A stretch of DNA of 64,000 nt, from assembly GCF_021568855.1 (NCBI RefSeq), contig NZ_JAKGUG010000004.1, forward strand, positions 62,001 through 126,000. The letters are read 5' to 3'. The position numbers were made by a program, and so were the translations under genes. Shown here piece after piece: positions 57,645 through 64,000 of this stretch. Each line of letters begins with the position of its first letter. Position 1 is the first letter of the stretch. The DNA is from Dethiosulfovibrio russensis. Lineage in GTDB: Bacteria; Synergistota; Synergistia; Synergistales; Dethiosulfovibrionaceae. The notes beneath the pieces were generated by a model, which worked only from the letters and a program-made list of their open reading frames with translations, was not told where the DNA came from and searched no databases.

Positions 57645-57660
57645 ATGAGCCACTTAGATA

Positions 57661-59322
57661 TCAGTCCTGAAAAACCGCCCCTCTGTTGCCGGACGTAACG
57701 AAAGCCCTGTAGCGCTCCAGATACGAGGTGGCCCCGGGCTGCATCATCGGAATCCATTCCCTCTTGCGGCGTTCCAACTCATCGGCGTCGACCATGAGAT
57801 CCAGTTTTCTGGCAGGTATATCTATCACTATTTCGTCGCCGTCTTCGACAAGCCCTATAGGTCCTCCTGCGGCGGCTTCCGGCGACACGTGGCCTATGGA
57901 GGCTCCTCTGGTGGCCCCGGAGAAACGCCCGTCGGTTATTAGAGCCACTGAGCCACCCTGCCCTCTTCCCATTATCGCCGAGGTGGGAGCCAGCATCTCC
58001 CTCATTCCAGGTCCACCCTTAGGTCCCTCGTAGCGGATGACTATAACGTCTCCGTCGGAGATGAGGCCTTTCATTATGGCCTCTCCCGCCGCCTCCTCCG
58101 ACTCGAAAACCCTGGCTGGACCTCTGTGACGCATCATCTCGGGAGACACGGCGGTCTGCTTCACCACCGCTCCGTCGGGAGCCAACGTTCCCTTGAGGAC
58201 GGCTATACCACCCTCGGGATCAACCGGATCTGAGACGGGATGGATAACCGACCTGTCCTTGATCTCCGCTTCGGCCACGTTCTCCGCCACGGTACGACCG
58301 GTGCAGGTGATCGAATCTCCGTGAATCAAACCGGCGTCCAGAAGCTCTTTCAGCACGGCTTGGATTCCTCCGGCCTTCCAGAGATCCTCTATGTGATGAG
58401 CCCCGCCAGGGCTCATGCTGCACAGGTGAGGTGTACGGCGGCTGATGGCGTCCATATCCTCCAAGGTGAGATCCACCCCGGCCGAGTGGGCGACGGCGGG
58501 AAGATGGAGAGCTGTGTTGGTGGAACCTCCCAGAGCCATATCTACCGCTACTGCGTTCTCGAAGGCCTTTTTCGTCAATATCTTTCTGGGCTTTATATCC
58601 TTCTCCAACAGTTCCATTATCTGTCTGCCTGCATCCTTGGCCAGACGATCCCTGGCGGCGAACACGGCGGGAATGGTCCCATTCCAGGGAAGTGCCAGTC
58701 CCAAAGCTTCCATCATGCAGTTCATGGTGTTGGCGGTGAACATTCCCGAACAGGAACCACAGGTAGGACAGGCCGAATCCTCTAGCTCGAGAAGCTCCTT
58801 ATCGGATATCTGATCGACCGCTTTTTTCCCAACCGCCTCGAATACCGTACTCAGATCGGTAGCGCAACCGGGGGAGGAACCGGCCAACATGGCACCGCCG
58901 CTGATCACTATGGAAGGTATATCCAGAGTGGCCGCCGCCATCGCCATGGCCGGTATGATCTTATCGCAGTTGGTGACCAACACAAGACCGTCCAGACCGT
59001 GGGCCTGGGTCATAAGCTCTATAGAGTCCTTTATCAGCTCTCTGCTGGGAAGGGAGAATTTCATCCCCTTGTGCCCCATGGCTATCCCATCGCACACCCC
59101 TATTACGGGAAACTCAAGAGGGAGACCTCCTGCTGCATAGACACCGGCTTTGACCGCTCCGGCTATACGGTTGAGGTGAATATGCCCCGGAATGATCGAG
59201 TTATAGGCGTTGACGACCCCTATCCAAGGACGGTCGATCTCCCAATCGGTGTAACCGTTTGCCTTCATCAAGGATCGATGAGGAGCCCTCTCGAACCCCT
59301 TCTTTACGAAATCGCTGTTCAA
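57661..59322 (-). CDS. ilvD: Dihydroxy-acid dehydratase (IlvD/Edd family)
   Basis: Fe-S dehydratase of 553 residues. The cluster cysteines are in [27 protein letters not shown] and [19 protein letters not shown]. These are the marks of both IlvD (valine/isoleucine synthesis) and the sugar-acid dehydratases of this family. No other ilv gene is near. It sits downstream of a TRAP transporter operon with a divergent GntR regulator, so dehydration of an imported sugar acid or hydroxy acid is a serious alternative. Confidence 0.85.
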   Translation of the reverse strand: MNSDFVKKGFERAPHRSLMKANGYTDWEIDRPWIGVVNAYNSIIPGHIHLNRIAGAVKAGVYAAGGLPLEFPVIGVCDGIAMGHKGMKFSLPSRELIKDSIELMTQAHGLDGLVLVTNCDKIIPAMAMAAATLDIPSIVISGGAMLAGSSPGCATDLSTVFEAVGKKAVDQISDKELLELEDSACPTCGSCSGMFTANTMNCMMEALGLALPWNGTIPAVFAARDRLAKDAGRQIMELLEKDIKPRKILTKKAFENAVAVDMALGGSTNTALHLPAVAHSAGVDLTLEDMDAISRRTPHLCSMSPGGAHHIEDLWKAGGIQAVLKELLDAGLIHGDSITCTGRTVAENVAEAEIKDRSVIHPVSDPVDPEGGIAVLKGTLAPDGAVVKQTAVSPEMMRHRGPARVFESEEAAGEAIMKGLISDGDVIVIRYEGPKGGPGMREMLAPTSAIMGRGQGGSVALITDGRFSGATRGASIGHVSPEAAAGGPIGLVEDGDEIVIDIPARKLDLMVDADELERRKREWIPMMQPGATSYLERYRAFVTSGNRGAVFQD

Positions 59323-59340
59323 GTCAAATCCCCCTTTGGA

Positions 59341-60618
59341 TTAACCCCATATCAGGCTGGGCAGAAAAACCGTCAGCCACGGAACGTAGGTGGTCAACAG
59401 AAGCACAGCCATAAGCACCAGGACCATAGGAACTATAGGGCGGCTTATCTCCTCCACCGACAGCCCCGTTATGGCGCTGGCGACGTAGATATCGATAGCC
59501 ACCGGAGGCGTGGCCATACCGATAGCCAGTCCAACCGCTATCATCACGCCGAAATGGATCAGATCTCCTCCCATCTGAATTACCGTGGGCAGAAAGATCG
59601 GTGTCAGTATTATCAATGCCGAAGCTGTCTCCATCACCATACCGGCCAGGAGCACTATCACAAGTATCATCAGATACACCATGGCCTCGTTGCCTCCGGC
59701 CACGCCTAACAAGGCACTGGCGACAGCCTCCGGGACCTCGTAAAAGGCCAATCCCCATCCGAAAAGCTTGGACGTCGCTATGATGAACATTATCAAAGAC
59801 GAGGTAACCCCCGCCCCCACCACCAGGCGATAGAACTTCTTCCAATCCATGGAACGATAGACAAAGAAAGCGACTCCCAGAGAATACACCACGGCTATGG
59901 CCGCCGCCTCCGAAGGGGTGAAGAAACCTGAGAAGATCCCCCCTAGTATTATCACAGGGGTCATCAGACCCCATATCGAATCCTTAAAACGCCGCCTCTT
60001 CTCCTCCTTAGGAACGGGATCGGCGGCAGGGTAGTTTCTCTTCTTTGCAACCCGGAGAGCCAGAACGATAAGCCCCGTTCCCATAAGAGCTCCGGGAATG
60101 AATCCAGCCATAAAAAGCTTTGCCACAGACTCTCCGGCTATAACGGCGTAGAGCACCATCGGAACGCTGGGCGGTATAACCACTCCGATGGTCCCCGACG
60201 CTGCGATGAGAGCGGCGGAAAAATCCAGATCGTAGCCCTTTTCCTTGAGTTCCGGCAGAAGGGCCGATCCCACAGCGGCGGTAGTAGCAGCGCCGGAGCC
60301 GGAGATGGCCGCTATGAACATGGAGGCCACTGTGGAGACTATCGAGAGCCCCCCTCTGATCCTGCCCAGAGAGGCCTCGGCAAACGCCACGATCCTCTCG
60401 GAGATCCCCCCCTTGGCCAGAATATCACCGGCCAATATGAAGAATGGAACTGCCACCAGGGCAAAAGAGTTGTTCCCCGTAAACATCATCTGAGGCACCA
60501 TCTGAAGGGGCAGGCCGTTGAGAAGCAGGACTATAGTGGCAGCCACCCCTATGGCCAGGCCTATCGGCATCCCCAGCGCCATCAGCAGGAAAAAAGCGCC
60601 TCCCAACACGAACCCCAT
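59341..60618 (-). CDS. dctM: TRAP transporter large permease DctM
   Basis: Large membrane subunit (425 residues, 12 or more membrane segments) of a TRAP transporter for an organic acid. It has the family motifs LPLQMVPQMMFTGNNSF, PPSVPMVLYAVIAGESV and ATPPVAIDIYVASAIT. The ATG shares a base region with the end of dctQ, so the two are coupled. ilvD follows 18 bases downstream on the same transcript. Confidence 0.95.
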   Translation of the reverse strand: MGFVLGGAFFLLMALGMPIGLAIGVAATIVLLLNGLPLQMVPQMMFTGNNSFALVAVPFFILAGDILAKGGISERIVAFAEASLGRIRGGLSIVSTVASMFIAAISGSGAATTAAVGSALLPELKEKGYDLDFSAALIAASGTIGVVIPPSVPMVLYAVIAGESVAKLFMAGFIPGALMGTGLIVLALRVAKKRNYPAADPVPKEEKRRRFKDSIWGLMTPVIILGGIFSGFFTPSEAAAIAVVYSLGVAFFVYRSMDWKKFYRLVVGAGVTSSLIMFIIATSKLFGWGLAFYEVPEAVASALLGVAGGNEAMVYLMILVIVLLAGMVMETASALIILTPIFLPTVIQMGGDLIHFGVMIAVGLAIGMATPPVAIDIYVASAITGLSVEEISRPIVPMVLVLMAVLLLTTYVPWLTVFLPSLIWG

Positions 60619-61091
60619 CAGGAATCCCCCTCAAAGAGACCTTTGAAACCGGCCACGAGATGGAGTATCACCACGACACAGAAAAGAGGATACATGGCGT
60701 AGATCCACCTCATGGAAACGCCCAGAGCCGGAGTCGTCTGAAAGGCCTCGGTCTCCATAAGAGCACCTCCGTACCAGCCCACTATCACGAAGAAAGCCAC
60801 GGCCATGGACTGCACCACCACCGCCACGAAAAGGCGCAGAGGCCGGGGAAGCCTCTCGGTAAGAAAAGTTATCGATATATGACTTCCCCGGTAAAAGGCG
60901 ACGGCGGCTCCTACCAGCGAGGCTCCAACCAGCATGAACCGTACCAACTCCTCGGACCATATGAGGGCGTCCCCGAATATCCGGCAGAGTATCTGAGCTG
61001 TCGTCAGGGCTACCATAGCTATCATGAGGACGAACAGAAGGACCTCGCAGGCCCTGTTCACCCTATCGCTCAAGACAGTAACGAAAGCCAT
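60618..61091 (-). CDS. dctQ: TRAP transporter small permease DctQ
   Basis: Small membrane subunit of 157 residues with four membrane segments. It starts AFVTVLSDRVNRACEVLLFVL and carries the conserved ICRIFG-EELVRFML and GSHISITFL motifs. It links the binding protein to DctM. The dctP stop is 5 bases upstream. Confidence 0.93.
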   Translation of the reverse strand: MAFVTVLSDRVNRACEVLLFVLMIAMVALTTAQILCRIFGDALIWSEELVRFMLVGASLVGAAVAFYRGSHISITFLTERLPRPLRLFVAVVVQSMAVAFFVIVGWYGGALMETEAFQTTPALGVSMRWIYAMYPLFCVVVILHLVAGFKGLFEGDS

Positions 61092-61096
61092 TGCTT

Positions 61097-62068
61097 TTAT
61101 TTCGTGTCGACGATGGCCTTGATCGTCTCGGCACCGAACTTATCGGTATATTTGTCGTATATGGGTTTTACAGCCTCTCGGAAAGCCGCAAGATCCGGCT
61201 CCGTAACCTCCATACCCTGATCCTTCAAGAACTGGAGCCACTCGGCGGCCTTCTGGTTGTCCAGGTCTCTGTTCGCCTTGGAGGCAGCCTTGGCGGCGTT
61301 CTCGATCAACTCATGCTGCGAGGAAGAGAGCTTCTTCCATGTAGCCATGCTCATCATTATGACGTTCGGAGCGTAGGCATGCCTGGTCAATGCAAGATAT
61401 TTCTGGCTCTCGTAGAGCTTGAAGGAAACTATCACGTTCAGAGGATTTTCCTGCCCGTCTATGGTTCCCTGCTGAAGAGCCGTCAGGGCCTCGGTCCATG
61501 CCATGGGGACGGCGTTAGCTCCAAGGGTCTTGAAGCTCTCGACGTAAACCGGATTCTGCATGAGCCGTATCTTAAGCCCCTTCATGTCCTCAGGCTCCTT
61601 AACGGGCCTCACGCTGTTGGTGAGGTTGCGGAATCCCCTCTCTCCGTAGGCAAGTCCCTTCCATCCGAACTTTTCCATACCGTCCAGCATCTTCTGTCCC
61701 ACCGGGCCGTCCAACACCGCGTAGGCATGGTCGGTATCCCGGAAGAGGAAAGGCAGGTCGAAAACACCGAACTGAGGCATAAAGTTGATGATCGGGCCTC
61801 CGGTTATGATCGCCGCGTCCACCACTCCCATCCTCATGTTCTCCAGAAGGGTCCTCTCGTCGCCTAACTTGGCGTTGGGAAAAATGGTAACCTTCAGATC
61901 CTCGCCCCCAGCCTCCACCACTTCCTTGAACTTCAGAGCACACACGTGAAAGGCGTCCTGTTCGTTGACCACGTGGGCCAGCTTGAGGGTTCTTTCCTTG
62001 GCTAAACCGGTACTCACCGCTGAAACGACCAACATAGCGGCCAAAGCGCACATCACAGATTTTCTCAT
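61097..62068 (-). CDS. dctP: TRAP transporter substrate-binding protein DctP
   Basis: Secreted 323-residue receptor of the DctP family. A signal peptide spans residues 1-24 (MRKSVMCALAAMLVV, ending GLA). The mature part starts KERTLKLAHVVNEQDAFH. The conserved carboxylate-binding arginine region is in LKIRLMQNPVYVESF, typical of C4-dicarboxylate and sugar-acid binders. ATG 62068 has GGGGAGG upstream; the frame to 62155 is unsupported. The substrate is unknown. Confidence 0.93.
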   Translation of the reverse strand: MRKSVMCALAAMLVVSAVSTGLAKERTLKLAHVVNEQDAFHVCALKFKEVVEAGGEDLKVTIFPNAKLGDERTLLENMRMGVVDAAIITGGPIINFMPQFGVFDLPFLFRDTDHAYAVLDGPVGQKMLDGMEKFGWKGLAYGERGFRNLTNSVRPVKEPEDMKGLKIRLMQNPVYVESFKTLGANAVPMAWTEALTALQQGTIDGQENPLNVIVSFKLYESQKYLALTRHAYAPNVIMMSMATWKKLSSSQHELIENAAKAASKANRDLDNQKAAEWLQFLKDQGMEVTEPDLAAFREAVKPIYDKYTDKFGAETIKAIVDTK

Positions 62069-62188
62069 CTTCTTCTTACCTCCCCTTCTTGGTTGGACCA
62101 ATGGTACTACCAAAACCGAGGACATTATATTAGAATAGGGATCGCTTGACAACACCGAATAGGATCTACACGGAGGGGATGGAACAAG

Positions 62189-62881
62189 ATGGAAAGTAAG
62201 AGGAAGAACCTTATAGATAGAATAGCCGAACTTATAGAGGGAGGGGATTTCCCCTTGGGGAAACTCCCCTCCGAGAGGGATTTCGCCGAGACCCTAGGGG
62301 TTAGCAGAGGCCTCTTGAGAGAGGCACTGGTCACCATGGAGGGCATGGGCATACTGGACATAAAGGGCAGAGAGGGAATATACGTCACAGGAAGGGACAT
62401 AGCCTCAAGCCTGGACGGGGTGATATCGGGGGTCATGCTGTGGCCTCACGAGACCATGGATCAGCTGATGGAGATGAGACGTCTGGTCGAGATTCCCGCG
62501 TCCGGACTGGCTGCGAGACGAAGGGACGAATCGGACGTAGACAGAATGAGAAAATGCCTAAAAGAACTGGAAAAACTGGAGAAATCATCTACCGACTCCG
62601 ACGGAGCCAGATGGGACTCGCTTCTCCATATGTCGGTGGTGGACGGAGCAAAAAACAAGCTTTTATCCAGGGTATTCGAGGGGGTCGCCCTCCTCATGGA
62701 ACGGTATATAGGGGACACCAGGAGGAGACTCTTCGCCAATCCCGGGCTTCCCGACGAGGTGCTGTATCAACACCGAGAGCTGGTGAATGCCGTTGAGATC
62801 GGCGACGACAGCAGGGCCATGGAGATCACAGAGGACCACCTCAGGATAGCCGACCGCCTGTTCCGACAGGGGCATCCCTAA
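62189..62881 (+). CDS. GntR family regulator, FadR subfamily
   Basis: A 230-residue regulator, divergent from the TRAP operon by 120 bases. An N-terminal winged helix (about 5-70) has LPSERDFAETLGVSRGLLREAL, and an FCD effector domain follows (about 95-225, with metal-binding histidines and Asp). It probably represses the dctPQM-ilvD operon in the absence of its substrate. FadR-type regulators often control sugar-acid genes. Its stop overlaps the end of recX. Confidence 0.92.
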   Translation: MESKRKNLIDRIAELIEGGDFPLGKLPSERDFAETLGVSRGLLREALVTMEGMGILDIKGREGIYVTGRDIASSLDGVISGVMLWPHETMDQLMEMRRLVEIPASGLAARRRDESDVDRMRKCLKELEKLEKSSTDSDGARWDSLLHMSVVDGAKNKLLSRVFEGVALLMERYIGDTRRRLFANPGLPDEVLYQHRELVNAVEIGDDSRAMEITEDHLRIADRLFRQGHP

Positions 62882-63315
62882 TCGGGTCGGTCGTATCTCC
62901 GGACGTCGTCTCCCAGAGCTCTGTAGACGACGTCTCCGGGGAACCCCCTGCGAAAGAGCCTTCCCTCTATTTTCCGGGGCTCGATCCCGACGGAACGCCA
63001 TCCCTCGGCCAGACGGACCGCTCTTTCCTCCTCGTCTATATCGGCCTCCTCTATGGCCTCCAATATAAAATCGGAGGGTATTCCTCTGGAGCGAAGCTCG
63101 TCTCTGATACGTCTTACCGACCAGTCGGGATGGCCGTCCACGAACAGGATAGCGTAGGCCCGATCGTCTATCAGTCCCAGCTCCTCATAGCGATTCAAGA
63201 GAGCCTCTGTCGTGGACCGCTCGCAACCCTTTCGCCTCAGCCGGACGAAAAGCTCCTTCCTGGGGTATACCCCTCTTCCCAGTAGATTCTGAAGGTATCT
63301 CTCGTGTCGATCCAA
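62878..63315 (-). CDS. recX: Regulatory protein RecX
   Basis: A 145-residue helical repeat protein that modulates RecA. The family pattern is clear: YLQNLLGRGVYPRKELFVRLRRKG, then DDRAYAILFVDGHPDWSVRRIRDELRSRGI and RLFRRGFPGDVVYRAL (each shown in part). The start chosen is TTG 63315 with GGGAGGTG 5 bases upstream. The recG stop is 17 bases above. It ends convergent with the GntR gene, overlapping by 4 bases. Confidence 0.85.
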   Translation of the reverse strand: MDRHERYLQNLLGRGVYPRKELFVRLRRKGCERSTTEALLNRYEELGLIDDRAYAILFVDGHPDWSVRRIRDELRSRGIPSDFILEAIEEADIDEEERAVRLAEGWRSVGIEPRKIEGRLFRRGFPGDVVYRALGDDVRRYDRPD

Positions 63316-63331
63316 CGGATCACCTCCCGGA

Positions 63332-64000
63332 TCAAGCGGTACCGGCAAGCTCCAGCTTCTCCCGGTACATCCTGAAGACCATCTCCCTCACTGCCGGAAT
63401 CGAATCCAGGGCGGGATCTCGCCCCACCATATCGATCGCGATCCTCCTGGCCAGAGTCAAAAGATCCTCGTCCCTTATCAGATCGGCCACCTTGAAATCG
63501 GTAAGCCCGTGCTGTCTGGTCCCACATATCTCACCTGGACCTCTAATCGCCATGTCAGCCTCGGCCACCTCGAATCCGTCGGAGCTGGAGCAGATGGCCT
63601 CGAGCCGTCTGTTGCCGTCATGGGTTCCCGGCTTTCCCAACAAAAAACACCAGGACTGTTCATCGCTTCGTCCGACCCTTCCTCTTAGCTGATGAAGCTG
63701 GGAGAGACCGAAACGCTCGGCTCCCTCTATGACCATCACAGTCGCCTCTGGAACGTCGACCCCGACCTCTATCACAGTGGTCGACGCCAGAAGAGGACTC
63801 TCTCCGGAGGCGAATTCCTCCATAACCGATCGTCGCTCCTCCATGGACATCCTGCCGTGAAGCATGGACACCCTTTTCGATCCGAAACGGCGAACCAGAA
63901 AGTCGAACCTCTCCTCCAGAGGACGGGCATTCAGATGCTCGCTCTCCTCTATGAGGGGACAGACCCAGAAAACCCTCCTGCCCCTGTCCATCTCCGAATC
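63332..64000 (-). CDS. recG: ATP-dependent DNA helicase RecG (C-terminal part)
   Basis: The last 222 residues of a superfamily-2 helicase that remodels stalled forks and Holliday junctions. The gene enters from beyond the window end. Motifs seen are WVCPLIEESEHLN, the motif IV-V stretch MLHGRMSMEERRSVMEEF, TTVIEVGVDVPEATVM and motif VI QLHQLRGRVGRSDEQSWC. The C-terminal wedge-helicase tail has ADMAIRGPGEICGTRQHGL. It probably shares a transcript with recX. Confidence 0.96.
   Translation of the reverse strand, partial: DSEMDRGRRVFWVCPLIEESEHLNARPLEERFDFLVRRFGSKRVSMLHGRMSMEERRSVMEEFASGESPLLASTTVIEVGVDVPEATVMVIEGAERFGLSQLHQLRGRVGRSDEQSWCFLLGKPGTHDGNRRLEAICSSSDGFEVAEADMAIRGPGEICGTRQHGLTDFKVADLIRDEDLLTLARRIAIDMVGRDPALDSIPAVREMVFRMYREKLELAGTA

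Overview
The window is bacterial chromosome with dense, short-spaced genes, moderately high GC, strong AGGAGG-type ribosome binding sites and no trace of phage, insertion sequences or CRISPR. Protein content (glycine, betaine and selenium metabolism, BCCT, AGCS and NSS sodium symporters, a TRAP transporter, a glycine cleavage system, many anaerobe-type enzymes) suggests an anaerobic amino-acid-fermenting member of the Synergistota, perhaps Dethiosulfovibrio-like. That placement is inference from gene content, not from a marker-gene comparison.

Layout. 1-10320 (minus strand): housekeeping run gatA(partial)-gatC-ligA-lysS-dusB-coaX-comEC(short)-comEA-miaB. 10458-17648: orphan amino-acid binding protein, a 52-residue rubredoxin, pepP, an AIR-synthase-like protein, queH, trmI, transketolase, a SUI1/YciH-like protein and a small unknown. 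17667-19437: selenium handling genes (DUF3343, YedE, YedF). Then threonine synthase and a NarXL-type two-component pair. 22782-32976 (plus strand): betaine reductase grdI-grdH (selenoprotein), BCCT transporter, rhodanese, grdC-grdD, and two M20 amidohydrolases. 33186-35453: DUF4198 secreted protein, tRNA-Glu, P1 peptidase, YjfB-like protein. 35539-48201 (minus strand): glycine riboswitch-gcvT-gcvH-gcvPA-gcvPB-lpd, an alanine/glycine:Na+ symporter, then glycine riboswitch-grdX-grdE-grdA-grdB (grdA and grdB are selenoproteins) and thioredoxin. 48358-52294: NSS symporter and hypCDE. 52375-57586: ymdB-rny, a chemoreceptor and an Rrf2 regulator. 57661-62881: ilvD with a TRAP transporter and a divergent GntR regulator. 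62878-64000: recX and the end of recG.

How it fits together. Roughly 30 kb (17.7-48.2 kb) looks like one functional territory for Stickland-type reduction. YedE, YedF and DUF3343 would supply selenium. GrdIH and GrdEB take betaine and glycine. The single GrdA carries the carboxymethyl group as a selenoether, and GrdCD releases acetyl phosphate. Thioredoxin supplies electrons. Symporters bring in betaine and glycine, and the two M20 enzymes may release amino acids from N-acyl conjugates. Glycine can instead be oxidised by the glycine cleavage system. Glycine aptamers sit in front of both the reductive and the oxidative glycine operons, so one ligand may control both fates. Three in-frame UGA codons (grdH, grdA, grdB) must be read as selenocysteine, and each gene is seriously mis-annotated if they are read as stops.
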